NCBI GenBank assembly: GCA_963170055.1
Contig: CAUJGJ010000030.1
Span: forward strand, 1,842,337 to 1,906,336
Direction of reading: 5' to 3'
DNA from: Halisarca cf. caerulea
Taxonomy: Eukaryota; Porifera; Demospongiae; Chondrillida; Halisarcidae
Length of the DNA: 64,000 nucleotides
Shown: positions 20,466 through 63,757 of the stretch, one piece after another
Layout of the letters: the number at the start of each line of letters is the position of its first letter
How positions within the stretch are numbered: the first letter of the stretch is position 1
Program-made: the position numbers and the translations under genes
Notes under the pieces: generated by a model
Databases searched by the model: none
What the model saw: only the letters and a program-made list of their open reading frames with translations
What the model was told of the DNA's origin: nothing

Positions 20466-21470
20466 GCAGATTTGGAAGTAAAGATTACCGTATCAGTGGA
20501 AGATACACAACACATTATGAGCAAAATGAGCACTCGTAAAATATTCATAGGCTTCAAGTGTATGAACCGCTAGGAACATTATCTTCATGTACGCACAGTA
20601 TGTATGGGTTTGGATTATAATTCAATAATGTTATAAAGATGAACAGTGAACGTCTAGACACTTAGTTGCATGCACACAGCAAGTTAGAGGGCTAGCAAAT
20701 AAACACACATGCACAACAAACACACACACACACACACACACACAAGTAGGAACAAGCTGAGGTGTGAAACAAGTACAGTACACAAAATGTAATAACATGT
20801 ATGCTGTGACATTACAGGATAAACCAGACCCTTGAATGCGAATAAAAGTCATAATACAATGCATACCATAAACAGAAAACTTTGGTGAGGCTTGACGATT
20901 TGGTGAATTTTGTGAAGGAATGCTAAATTTAAAATTCGCCTATTTGTTATTTGATAGTATTTTAGTTTTCGGCACTCAGTTTCTTGCATGTTTTGAAAGT
21001 ATGAAACTGCAACAGAGCAACAGTCTATACTAATGATTGCTCTTATGATACACAGTAGACTCGCTGCAATTCATTGCTTTAAAGCCCAACATTCTCCTTA
21101 ATGCAACCATAGTCTCCTACCCAGACCCACTTCTGACCGCCATTCTATTTAGGTGAAGAAGCTATTCTCCCAAATAAAATGGCGGGCAAAAGTGGGGCTG
21201 GGTAGGAGACTATGTAGCCATGGATACTCCTATCCATGATGTAACCATCTACTAAGGCCCAATCAATAAGCCAGTGGTTGAGCAAAGATGCCAATCAATT
21301 AAACACCCATGAAGTGTTGAAGAGGTTCACAGCTGAACCTGTTAAATCCTCACAGCCCACCTCCACAATATCCCCTGGATTTGACACCCACAGGCACCCA
21401 CTCATCTTACACCTCATCAGCCTTAAAAGCTCCAAACCTCCACAGAGGGTCACAAGGACAGAGGAGAGAC
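20466..21470. other. Intergenic region between genes C and D
   Basis: It holds the gene C 3' UTR with no normal AATAAA (nearest at 20698-20703), a foldback MITE (21111-21213) and the gene D promoter block (tttgacacccaca at 21380). No exon was found. Confidence 0.55.
21111..21213. repeat. Foldback MITE upstream of gene D
   Basis: The arms gtctcctacccagacccact and agtggggctgggtaggagac form a ~35-bp hairpin stem with a short loop. It lies about 260 bp before the gene D start codon. Confidence 0.75.
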
Positions 21471-22452
21471 ATGAAGCTGACAGCGGCCACAGTACTGCTA
21501 GGTGAGTGACTGTGTGTACAGTGCATGGGACAGAAATGCTACCAGCAAATGATTATCAAATCCACGGGAGATTATCTCCTTGACAGATGTGTGGGGCCAG
21601 ACCTGCAGGCTTTTGTGTGCTGAACCAAAAGCACCTGCAACCGTATATCGGGCTTGTACTTGACACGGGCAGCTAAACCTTCTTCAAAACCTCATATGCA
21701 TAAAAAAGAAACTTTTTGGATTGAATATTATATTGCATAAACAATTTTGAATTGACCATCCTCTAAGGACTTGTTATTTGTCATTATCTATGTTTCTGTT
21801 TCCGTACTGGTTTTCCTTGCATTTCTTTTTGTTTATTAAGAATAGCCTGTGGTGATCAAATGCCCACTGTGGTTCACAACCAGCAGGGATATTTCAGAAT
21901 GGCACTTACAATACACAAGCATGTAGTCTTACTGAAAAGCTTCCTCTTAATCTCTGATGGGAAAGATAAACGCTCAGGCAAAGTGGGCTACTTGCCTGAA
22001 GTGAAGCCACCACAGTAAATAGTGTTAGGTCTCCATAGATGACATAGCCCCAACTTATCTGAAATCCAAACTCAAATACATTCTTCAAATACACAAACCA
22101 CAGACAAAATAGGGCAGAGAGTACCAATATTAAACCATAGACCAACATATCAACCGTATAATATTATACACACATACACACTGAGTGTACAGTTTAGTAG
22201 CTACCACACTCTACAATCTAACAGGTGTACTTGCAACTGCTCTGGTTGTGAGTGGGCAGAAAAAGAAACCAAAACCATCTGCTTTACAAAATGTCACTAT
22301 AACATCAGTAGATGATGGAGACTACTACAGCCTCAATGTGGACTTTGACTACAGCGGTAGTGGAGTGTGCAAGTGTGACGTAAAGACTGTGCAAGGAAGA
22401 AAGAAGAAGTCTTTTGGGAGCGTAAAGCAATGTGAGAGGCTGAGGCAGGCAG

Positions 22453-22526
<74 letters not shown>

Positions 22527-25005
22527 TATATATATATACTAAGTATGTACATGCATACGTACAAGACCTCCACAATACAGAATGGGGTAGTGAGATGCAA
22601 AGCAAAAATATTATGGTAAAATAATAACTTATGGCAAACATAGGACGTGTAATACACATGTCTACAAAGACAACTCAAGGTGTGTACAGTAGTTCAAAAA
22701 CATACTGTACATAGCAATGGGTATTCCCCACAAAGGTCTTAACCCACCAGACACACAAAATATGTCGTACACACAAAAAGGATCTTATGCACACAACATA
22801 CAGGTGTTATGTACTATCATGGTACTACATGTAGGTTTGGACAAGTTCTCCATGTCGGTGGAGGAAGGGATGTACTCAGTTGACATCAAATGCAAGTCAG
22901 GAAAGACCAGTATGACAGTGGCCGTACCTGGTGAGTACACAAAGTCTATCTGTTGCTCAACCAGTGTCAAATAACCATCAGACTCGAGTTTATGGGTGCA
23001 TTTTCAAAAAGGGATAAAAGGAGGAAAGTGTGTTTACATACATACAAGCCATTTGTCCTTTGCTGCTGTCATGCATGGGGAATAGAAAAGAAGTGATACA
23101 TGTTCTTCCTCAGCAGTGCAAGTACAGTGCTAGCTCTTCCTAGCGCAATTGTAAGGGCAACATGTAGTGTGGTCACAGCATGTACATATTATGTACATAT
23201 GCTTTCTATGTTTTGTTAAAAGTGCAGACTTGACACAGAAAAAGCACTAGGCAGTACAGTACTATTGTAGAACCCCTTCTTTCCGGACACATTGGGACCA
23301 GAATGTAATGTACTGTTTCATGGGTTCATGTGACTAAGCATGGAGACTCATTTGGTTCCACTGGTATGTCTCCATATTAGAGGGGTGTCCACGATCCAGG
23401 GGTCCGGATTAGAGGGGCTCTACTGTATATCTTTGCACTCTCAATTCATATTCAAACAGAATTAAAAGAATGCCCAACACTTGAGGATATTCCCAATGGA
23501 TCTGTTGACATGACTGGAGTCACAGTTGGCTCCACTGCTACTTACACGTGTAATGAATACTACCAGCTCAAGGGAACCTCAACAAGGATGTGCCAACCTG
23601 ATGGGACATGGAGTGGAGAGGAGCCCATGTGCATAGGTGAGACATGAAGCATTTAAATAATAGTGTGTTGTGTGGAAGGATCTCAAACAATGCCTCCTTC
23701 CACAGTGCCCAGGGAGAAAATGTGTAAGTCTTTGGAGACACTGGCTCACAATATACTCACCACAACTCAAGGGGCAACATGCACGGTTTCTGCAAACTGT
23801 CTGGACTTGACTTGCACTGGTAGAAGAAGCTTCGGAGCCATCCAAAACCTTCCATTTGTGGCTACAATACATCTCTTCCCGTGTGCAAACCCACCCACAT
23901 TCAGATTCAGGGTGGATGGTGTGGGGAGGACCATCATGGATGGCGTATTCAGCAAAACTACCAACGTTACTGGAAGACTTAATGCTATACCATACGAGAT
24001 AACCATTTCTATCACTCAGTTACCATCCGGAGTCACTCTTGCGGTAAGGGTACAGGAATTTCAAACCATATACATCCTATACTTTACATAGTATGGAGTG
24101 TCTGTGTTCAAACCAAGGGGAAACACTAGCAACTTCTGTGTATACTCTGATCATACAGGTTGACATGGAAATATTAGGTCGAAAAGTTCCCCTCTCACCC
24201 GCTGGGCCTACCAGTGTGATACACATGAGTTGCCCTAAGGACTGTGGGCATCCCGGGGAGATTGACAATGGTCAAGTGGATGTGTCTGGAGGAACCATGA
24301 TAGGGGACACTGCCAATTATCAGTGCAACGAACACTTTCAACTGAAGGGAGATAACACAAGAACATGTCAGGAGGATGGTACCTGGAGTGGAACACCACC
24401 GACCTGCCTTGGTAAGCACACTGGAACCTTCATTATCCAGTACCTCTATATTCCAACATTCTGCCTAATATGACCATCTCTGAGGTACAGTAATCATACT
24501 ACAGTTACAGAGAGTATGCATGCAGCCTAGGGTTGAATATATCAGCATGTGGGGTTATCCCTTCCTTAACATACACACATAATACCACGCGGCAGAACCA
24601 TATAATGTACGCTATCTACATATTCTATCCTGTATGCATTACTCCAGTTCCATTCGAGAGCATGTGTGAGTCACACAGGAACTTGGGGAAAGTGCTCGAA
24701 GAGCAAAGTGGAGGAACTTGTGTCCTATCCAACAAGTGTCGTACCATGCACTGTTCGGTGGAGCGTGATCTGGTGCCTGGACAGCCAGCAAACACCAACT
24801 TCTCACAAACACTAGTACCCTGTCCTTCGCCATATGGAGTTCTATTCAGGCCTGTCACAACAGGTCCCCCTTTCTTCCTCAATGGTGGTACATCCATCAG
24901 CAATGTACCAGGACCAATACCTGGTACAGTGGCAGAAATACAAGTTCATACAGATATACTGCCATATGGAGTTGCAATATCGGTGAGGACATGGAGAACA
25001 TGCAT

Positions 25006-25062
<57 letters not shown>

Positions 25063-25074
25063 ACACACACACAC

Positions 25075-25123
<49 letters not shown>

Positions 25124-28100
25124 TCCAGCTGCATACGTACATGCTAAGATTCAGTTCGATGAGATGCTATAATCAACGTATCGCTCCATAGAGCATCACA
25201 AGATTTGGGGATGAAGAGATTGCCAACATACCACTGACTGAGCTGAAGATGTCATGTACCTGTCCCTTACTACCGGACATATCAGACGGCACTGTTACAC
25301 AGCCTGAAGTGGCCACAGTGGGGGCCACTGCATCCTACAAGTGTAACCCAACATACTCACTGAATTGGCCACCTTTCAGGACCTGCCTGCCTGATGGAAC
25401 ATGGGATCGAAGAGAACCCACTTGTAGAAGTGAGTACATATGTACACCACAGCATTCACACACTGCATGTTTCAATGTGAGATACGTATGTACAGTCACA
25501 TGTGAGTGAACCCACACAATGTGAGAAGTAAAAATGGCAAGCAACCAAGAAGGGAATGGTATAAAAGGGGAGATAAATAACTTTAACTGGACAGATAGCC
25601 CCATGTTCTGAAAAATCCAAGCCCAGATAACCCAGTCTTCACTGTGCATTGCAGTACATTCTAAAACTACACAAAATGTTACAGTAGCCTTGTTCCACAG
25701 GGTCATGTTCATGATAGTGACTTCCACATTAATCCATACGTGGGAGACACAACCCATGGTTATGATAAGGTTTCTAATGAGCTTGCCAGGAGATGCTGAC
25801 AGCAGAAACACCAGTGGATTTTCTCAACATTCAAAGCCCATCACCAAGGCAATGTGGTGTCAGTCAATTTTCTCTGTAAACAATAGACCATAATAGCATG
25901 GACTTCAGCATTTCTGCCTGTGTAGGTGGGTAGGTAGGTATGTTTGCTTGCAGGGTATGCTGCACATATATACAAAGGCCACTTCCCCATTAGAGATACA
26001 TATAAACAAAACTGTGCAGTCTGCAATGCAGTGACTGCATAGCTACCCTTGTACATGTGTGGACAACACAAAAAGACAATGCAAGAGACAGAACTAATGC
26101 GCATGCACAGGTAATATCACCATCAATTCAGACTGTATGCGAGAAAGAATATTTTCACATTAAAGCCAGGATTATATACTTGCTATACACACATTCCCAC
26201 TGAACAATACACTAACATGCCTACTGTACATACATGTGTATTGTATATATTTGGTTAGTGTCTGTAAAACTGCACAAATGACACTTCAACCATTTCTATT
26301 GTACACACACATGCACTGCAGTTATTAGTAATGTGCTCCTGTGTGTGGTACGTGTATGCACAACTTTAGTACTAAGCAGATCTCTAACATGTTCCACTAC
26401 ACACGTATGTACTGCAGCCACGTGGAAGGGCATGTGTGCATCTGGACAGGAGTCAGTGAATAGAACTTTGTCTCAGCAGGCAGTTTCTGGCCAGTGTAAC
26501 ATGTCTGAAGACTGCCTAACAACACAGTGTTCATTGGTCATATCTGTTGCCTTCTTCAAAATACCTGTCAGGCTAACCAGTATGGCTCTACCTTGCTCCC
26601 GACCATACGGGATAGTAGTGCAGTCTTCGGGATCACCACTGAGTGGTAGCGTCAGCGGTACATTTACAGAAAGCACAAATGTCACAGGACGAGCTGGGGT
26701 ACTTGAAGTCACAGTCACATACGAAATAGAACAAATGGAAAAAGGAATCCTAGTAGGAGTGAGTTTGACTGACACTATGTATGCACACATGTCACAGCAC
26801 ATACAGTGAAATGGTACGTATCACTGCATATACTGTACAAATCCGATCCCTACTAATACTACACCAAAATTAGGATCACGACTGAAATTAGAACAGTAAA
26901 AACCTTGTCATAGTTGGAATAGAATTAGATTGTCAATTTTTAGAGAGAAATTCAGCATGATAGCAAAACAGATCTACTTCCGTACAATTTCACCCTTATG
27001 ATTATGTCCTCATTTGCAGGCAACCGCAAAGATCAAAGGCTCTCCATCTGTCATTGTTCTGATACCTACATCTGAGTTGGTGATGCACTGTGTATGTCCA
27101 GCACTGGACAATATCGCCCATGGGTCAATACGGCTAACCAACAACTACGAGATCGAGTCCTCTGCTATCCACACATGTGATGACATGTATGAACTGGACG
27201 GTCCTCTGATAAGAGTCTGTCAAAGTGACGGCACTTGGAGCAAGACTGAGCCAAAGTGCAAACGTATGTACTCATGTACGATTCTCTCATACCTAATACA
27301 CACCTGTTCAAGCAGCATCATACATACTTACATACTGATACATGCTGAAAGACTACCACATGTACATAGCTGTCCTATACATATAGTTACTGAACAGAAC
27401 TCTACAAGCATAACAGTACAGGATAGGCAAAAATATACTCCTAATTCTGTCCCTAGGGTACCTCATGTATGTACGTACTGTATATAAACCAAACTGACAG
27501 TAAGTACGTACCTCTGATAATACCTAAGTACTGATTTTGGGTCCCCTTTATTATACTAAGCAACTCTGATTGTGCTATGTACGTATGTGTATGCGCATGT
27601 GCATTTACATGAGATCTGTTTGGCACACACTAGCAGTTTACGAGATCCTGTGGATTGTACGCTCAAAAAGACATGCATGCTAGCTGACCAACACACCCTT
27701 TCACTCAGCACCAGCACACACATGTATGTATTCCAACACACTCATGTACACAAATGTGGATTGTGACGTTTCACAAAACTCATCTTTCAACATACAATGG
27801 CAACTGTGTGATTCTTATCTTCCATGCAGCTACTAAGGAAGCAATGTGCAATGCACAGTATCTGATTGCAAATCAAACACAACAGCGAGATGAACTCTCT
27901 GGATCTTGCAATGTATCTGATGACTGTACCGCAACCGAGTGTTCTCTAGGGATAGCATTTGGCCAAGTGCTAACATATCTGACGGCTTCCATCACCTATT
28001 ATCCCTGTAGCACTCCCTACAGCTTCAACGCATACACCAGCGTCCCTGCTATCGGGCTCACAGTGAACGAAACCATCACTCACAGCAGATGCATTTTGAT

Positions 28101-28397
28101 CGGTGGAGAAAACAAACTGTGCTTCATTGTCACACAAGAACCCTACAGACTGATCTATTCTGTAAGTTCTACATGAGAATTTAATCTACACTTCAGCACT
28201 CAATCCAAGGTACTGTACTCCCATATGGAAGTGTAAAACTAGGAAATGCACCAAACAAAACACCTTTAATGCTGACACAAATGAATGCATGTATAACTTG
28301 CAATCTCAACACCACACAGATGAGAGCTAGCTTTGGAAGACAGGTGTTCCCCTCTCCCGTGTTCACAGTGCCTATGTACTGTGAGGCTGAGAGATGA
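21471..28397 (+). CDS. Gene D: secreted CCP/ND-repeat protein, 12 exons, 889 aa
   Basis: Exons: 21471-21501, 22225-22431, 22835-22930, 23460-23636, 23706-24043, 24159-24411, 24648-24982, 25192-25429, 26418-26758, 27020-27263, 27830-28161, 28320-28397 (2670 nt, frame closed). The layout is the same as gene C: signal peptide (MKLTAATVLLG...VSGQ), beta-sandwich, four CCP+ND pairs, end M-Y-C-E-A-E-R. The N-terminal domain carries two basic patches (K-K-K-P-K-P and G-R-K-K-K-S) that C lacks. ND2 has a 3-residue longer loop than in C. ND4 keeps the extra Cys pair. A good poly(A) signal AATAAA lies at 28445-28450. ND1 and its introns are nearly identical to those of C, so the C-D duplication is recent or the copies are being homogenised. 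Confidence 0.86.
22455..22524. repeat. (CA)n microsatellite, gene D intron 2
   Basis: Starts about 23 nt after the donor. Confidence 0.95.
23265..23425. repeat. pogo-like MITE upstream of CCP1 in gene D
   Basis: It starts tagaaccccttctttccgga and ends attagaggggctctactg. Gene E has the same element at the same place (31009-31192); gene C does not. Confidence 0.6.
25010..25121. repeat. (CA)n microsatellite, gene D intron 7
   Basis: Interrupted by two short caa-type steps. Confidence 0.95.
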
Positions 28398-28444
28398 GCA
28401 GATTACATGATGTTGGAAGATACGCATGTACAGATTATGAGCAA

Positions 28445-28450
28445 AATAAA
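28445..28450 (+). terminator. Poly(A) signal of gene D (AATAAA)
   Basis: It lies 48 bp after the stop. The block attatgagcaaaataaac is conserved after gene F (50163-50168) and changed to aatgag after gene C. Confidence 0.55.
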
Positions 28451-28605
28451 CATTCATAAAGTATTCACAGGCTCTAGTTTACCTTTAGGAGTATGTATGT
28501 ACGTACGTGTGTGTGGGTTTGGATGTGTAATTTAACAGTGTTAAAAGTGACTAGCGAATGTTCTGATACTCATTGCGTGCACACAGTAATTTAGCAGGAA
28601 AGCAA

Positions 28606-28705
<100 letters not shown>

Positions 28706-29356
28706 CAAGAGTAGGAACAGGCTAAGGCAAGCAAGCACATGTACACATGTTAGTAGGAACAAACTAAGATGCAAACCTGAACAGTACACAAAGTAAAACA
28801 ATTGAATAACTACGTATGCTATATGATGCGATAAACCAGAATTTGAATATACCTAATATAGTACAAAACTTTGCGAACCTTTTAATTTTTTCGTGATTTG
28901 ATAAATTTTGTGTTGGAATGCTAAATATAAATTTCTCCTAATTTTTATGCAGTACATGCAGCATATATTATAATATGGTACTCAGTTTCTGGCAAAACAC
29001 TCAAAAGCCATGTTTTAAAAAATAAAATGGTGGCAGAGCATTGTGCTAATGATTGCCCCTGTGATACAAACACAGTAGAACCTCTGAAATTCGTTCCTTC
29101 AAAAACCCAACCTTTCCCCCAATGTGCTAAGGCACAATCAATACATAGACCATTCATTGAGCAAAGATGCCAATCAACTAAACACCTAGGAAGTGTTAAA
29201 TAGATTCACAGATATCATCAGGATTTGACACCCACAGACACCCACCCACCATACACCTCATCAGCCCATAGATTCTCTACATATAGCCATGCACCTATGA
29301 TCAGCCATAAAAGCTCCAAATCCCTACAAAGGGTCACAAAAGGACAGAGGAGAGAC

Positions 29357-38285
<8,929 letters not shown>

Positions 38286-38930
38286 GCGAAGTAAAGATTG
38301 TGATGCTGGGTAGACGCAGATTATAATCAAAGACTGAGTAGACTTCTGTAATACTGGATTCTAGTGTATACCTCTAGTAACATTCCTTTCATATTATATG
38401 CATGCATAGATTTGTATATGTAATTCAGTGTTTAAAAAGTGATTAGTGACTGTTTGGGTACTCATTGCGTGCATACAGCAAATATGAAGGCAAGCCAACA
38501 CACACACACACTTGAGAGTAGGAACAAGCTAAGATGTAAATATGTACAGTACACAAAATATACTAGCAAATAATATACATCATATAGTACTGTATGACAA
38601 GATATAGTGGAGTTTGAGTACATATAGCAGAGAATGAACAATAGGGCATCACGCTGATATGGCTTTGTGGTTAAAGATATGGGATAGCTTGTATGCTTGA
38701 TCTACCTTTAGAGGGAGCTCTGTTTGTGTATACAAAGCTGTGGCCAAATGTGGGCATGCACTAAACCAGCATCAACACCTAAAACAAAACTGCACATATT
38801 CATAGCCCACGGTGCCCACAAACAAGCAGTCCCTCCGCTACAACAACAGCTGTAGGTATTATAAAACACATAAGCACCCATAGGCAGTGCATTCTGGAAG
38901 AGCTGCTGCTGTAAACAAGAATTGAGAGCA
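38286..38930. other. Intergenic region between genes E and F
   Basis: From about 38460 it closely matches the F-G intergenic region (50299-50761). It carries the gene F promoter with tataaaa at 38860-38866, about 65 bp before the ATG. No exon was found. Confidence 0.6.
38860..38866 (+). promoter_or_regulatory. TATA box of gene F (tataaaa)
   Basis: It is followed by acataagcacccataggcag and a leader that is nearly identical before gene G. Confidence 0.6.
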
Positions 38931-50115
<11,185 letters not shown>

Positions 50116-50761
50116 CCAGATTACATGATGTTGGAAGATACGCATGTACAGATTATGAACAAAATAAACACTCGTAAAATATTCACAGGCTCTAGTGTAC
50201 CTCTAGGAGCACTACATTCATGTATGTACGTACGATTGTACGGGTTGGATGTGTAAGTTATCAGTGTTAAAAGTGACTGATGAATGTTCTGATACTCATT
50301 GTGTCCACGCAGCAATTCAGAAGGCAAGCATACACACACACTTGAGAGTAGGAATAAGCTAAGATGTAAATATGTACAGTGTACAAAATGTACAAGCAAA
50401 TACTATGCATAGTACTGTATAATATGACAGGATATAGTGGAGTTGGAGTACATATAGTAGAGAATGAACAATAGGGCATAACGCTAATATGGCTTTGCTG
50501 GTTAGATTTATGGGATAGCTTGTATGCTTGATCTACCCTTAGAGGGAGCTCTGTTTGTGTATACAAAGCTGTGGCCAAATGTGGGCATGCACTAAACCAG
50601 CATCAACACCTAAAACAAAACTACAGATATTCATAGCCCACGGTGCCCACAAACAAGCAGTCCCTCCACTACAACAACAGCTGTAGGTGTTATAAAACAC
50701 ATAAGCACCCATAGGCAGTGCATTCTGGAAGAGCTGCTGCTGTAAACAAGAACTGAGAGCA
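50116..50761. other. Intergenic region between genes F and G
   Basis: It holds the gene F 3' UTR (AATAAA, 50163-50168) and the gene G promoter (tataaaa, 50691-50697). It matches the E-F intergenic region closely. Confidence 0.6.
50163..50168 (+). terminator. Poly(A) signal of gene F (AATAAA)
   Basis: Same position relative to the stop as in gene D. Confidence 0.55.
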
Positions 50762-60776
<10,015 letters not shown>

Positions 60777-61596
60777 TGGGGCAAGCCTGATGAGGAAGGA
60801 CTGGTTCTAGGAGAGATACACTATGTAGTACTGTAGCATAGGTTAGGCCTTATAGTTGACTGAACAAAATAACATGAACCAACATCACTATGTCACTAGA
60901 GATTAAATAGGATATTACATTAATATTGTCAGCCAATGCCAAATTGAATGTATATGAACAGAATAGCATACTTCTAAATCTATCACACTACACACATACT
61001 AAACAGTTACAGGACAGCACCAGTACCCCAGGAGTCATGTAATTCACTCAGACGGCGCATAGATTGGCAAACTAACCGGCCACCAACAGGGGAGGCGGCG
61101 GAATCCAATCACTTACCTGTAAGTACAATCTGCGTCCCTGATCAAACGTACGAACTTACCTTCAGTCACACTGCACTTATCGACGTACGCATTATCTACA
61201 CTAAAAGGTCATGTGCACTACAACGAGCAAGCCAACTTTCTACCAAGCTGAGGAGCTCCAACAGGCAACCCACAATCTACGACAAACAAGCAAATACGAC
61301 TACACAGGCACTAATCTCAGTGTACCTAATCTCACACACCTCCCAACCGCCATTCAAGTAAGGCACTACATAAAGCTGGTACCAATTGCTACATATGTAT
61401 TTACAGTTGAAAATTGACATACTGTATGAGAAGAAACGATTGGTAACACTGAGATCAGTGATCCCTGGTAGGACACATTGTACATCCTATAACACCAACC
61501 CACAGCTTGGGCCCCAACTCCAAACACCTCCAAAGGCCACATGCTAGAATAACCTACTAGTAGCCTAACCTACGTATGTAAACCCGAGAGGCTCAC
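60777..61596. other. Region between gene G and the minus-strand NSMAF-like exons
   Basis: No clear gene. A + strand open stretch (61211-61417) with a plausible gtaagg donor after L-P-T-A-I-Q was seen but could not be assigned. Minus-strand donor-like sites at about 61119 and 61161 could not be linked to the NSMAF-like reading frame. Confidence 0.4.
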
Positions 61597-62914
61597 CACT
61601 TCAGCATTGTTGAATGGTTGGAAGTACAGCCGGTGCGACGTCAGGAGGACCCTCCCGGGGTTGCCCACCATTGGAGTCACCTTCTCCCCGGCCATCTCCA
61701 CAATGATCTTCTCCTGCAACTCCTCCAACCTACACACAAACAAGCCCGCTTGTATAATTACTTAACCCATGTACGGATGTACTGTATATACTAACTCATA
61801 AAAGTGAAATGCATTTACATACACTGTCAGTAGAGCTTGGATAGCAATTACCATCGAGGACCAACCAACAAGTACTGAATATCAGAAGTACTCATCATGA
61901 ACAATGCTTTCAGTACCATACATGAGGTAGGGAGAGAACAAGAGAAATTACTCTGAAGGAGTATGTACCATCCCAGATAATTGTAACCGAGTTGGACTGT
62001 ACTCTATAAGACTTACGTATTCATGATCAAACAGAAGATAACTCTAAGCTTGCTTGTACGTTGGCTAACACAGACAACTTAAAGAAGGAATTCATAACAT
62101 TATGTGCAAGTACATATTCGTGCACACATACAGCTAGTGATTCCCAACAGCATCAATAATACAGATGTGGGGTGTGGACCCCCAAATGGACACTTGAATA
62201 GTACAGTACAGTACAGTACAGTACAGTACTGCATTAAACAACTGCAAATATATAATGCCATGTACACATGTGTGCGTACACACAACTTCTGAAAACTAAC
62301 CAGCTCATGTTGAATGAAAGTTTCGAGTACCGTGATTTCAGCACATCCAGAGTCTACAACCAGGATACACGTACATGCCATTACTACGCACCCTTGCACC
62401 ACAGCCTGCCAGTATGAACCACTGCTGCATACACCAACAGACTTACCACACGATCTCTCTCCCCGACATTCAGCTTGGATGCTCCATAGAACTACACAGT
62501 TTGCAAATTGTACATAATAATATTATGGTAAATAGTACACACATATTGTGTACTGTTAAACATCAGATAAATGCACAGTATATACAATGTACTGTGTATA
62601 CAGCATAATAACTACTGCATACATACACAGGTGTGTGTACCACAATGCTTGGATTAGGGGCTCTTAGAGGGAGTAAAAACAGTAAGGCTAAGCAAAGCAT
62701 TCCTCAAGCCTGTTGGGAGAATGGGGTGAACATGCATGCAGTCACAGTCTAAAAGGGAAATAACCCTTACAGAGGGGAATCCACACAAAGTCCCACACAA
62801 GAATGTCAAGTATGTACAGTAGACAAAGCACACAGTCACACTCACCGTACAGATGTCAGCTAGGACTGGAGACAGATCTCCAAAGTTGAGCTGAAACATG
62901 AATGTCTGCTCCCG
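61597..62914 (-). CDS. NSMAF: NSMAF/FAN-like gene fragment: four exons around the GRAM domain start
   Basis: Minus-strand exons in coding order: 62914-62846 (phase 0-0), 62491-62447 (0-0), 62353-62301 (0-2) and 61729-61597 (2-0). All have GT-AG sites and an unbroken frame. The joined segment runs ...F-Q-L-N-F-G-D..., A-S-K-L-N-V-G-E-R-D, L-K-S-R-Y-S-K-L-S-F, V-T-P-M-V-G-N-P-G and R-L-Y-F-Q-P-F-N-N. The order and the motif V-T-P-x-V-x-N-P-G...L-Y-F-Q-P match the region before and into the GRAM domain of FAN (factor associated with neutral sphingomyelinase activation), a BEACH-WD40 protein. Earlier exons probably lie beyond the right edge. The later GRAM, BEACH and WD40 exons were not found to the left, where gene G lies on the other strand. 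The call rests on remembered family features. Confidence 0.62.
61828..61999. repeat. MITE with cagtagagcttggatagcaa end in an intron of the NSMAF-like gene
   Basis: The right end is cgagttggactg. It belongs to the same family as 42140-42328. Confidence 0.5.
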
Positions 62915-62963
62915 CTGTAATAGCAGAACCAGATAACGTATAACACTGTATTACACAATCTAC

Positions 62964-62981
62964 GCACACACACACACACAT

Positions 62982-63062
<81 letters not shown>

Positions 63063-63124
63063 TACACACACACACACAAAGACACACAAATACAAGCCAC
63101 AAATGAATGTACACGCACACACAC

Positions 63125-63180
<56 letters not shown>
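62964..63180. repeat. (CA)n microsatellite in two blocks near the right end
   Basis: The blocks are separated by about 50 bp that include caaatacaagccacaaatga. Confidence 0.95.
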
Positions 63181-63182
<2 letters not shown>

Positions 63183-63520
63183 GAGACACAAAATATAGTG
63201 CAAAATATAAATTCACTTTTATATAGTTGTATGGTCCAATGGTTCCATTCTGCAACATCGTGCAATGCTGCACATATAAAGATACAAAATGTTTTGTTAA
63301 GTACTACACACATGTATTTGGATATAGCATAACAAGAAATATCTACATATTTACATATGTAGATAGAACATATAAAACACATGCACATATGCAATTGTTG
63401 AGTAAACTATGCAAACATTTGCATACGCAATGTATACACATACTATGCAGTATATATGTATGTACTTCATGCATAGATAGATCCAGACAATTATCCTCTG
63501 GGTTTAATTCATAGATAAGG

Positions 63521-63757
63521 TACCCTAAATCGAGAAATATTCGCGAACATTAAATTTCACAAATTTCACAAATTGGGGTCAAATCTGGTGGCAGAAAAGT
63601 CCGCCAATAAAAAATTCACGAGTCTCACCATAGATCGTCTATATCTATCCTTTGGAGTGTGTGCAGAAATATTCGCGACCAAAAAATTCCCGAGTGGAGT
63701 CAATTCGTGAAAAATGCGAATATTATTGGTCGTGAAACTTTCTCAATTTAGGGTAAG
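63521..63757. repeat. MITE with taccctaaatcgagaaa ends
   Basis: The right end tttctcaatttagggtaa is the inverse of the left. The interior has further inverted words (attcgcga and tcgcgac, aaaaattc). Confidence 0.65.

Noticed and set aside
61014..61056. Minus-strand R-R-L-S-E-L-like stretch as the next NSMAF exon
   Set aside because: It lacks a convincing donor and the expected following motif, so it was not included.
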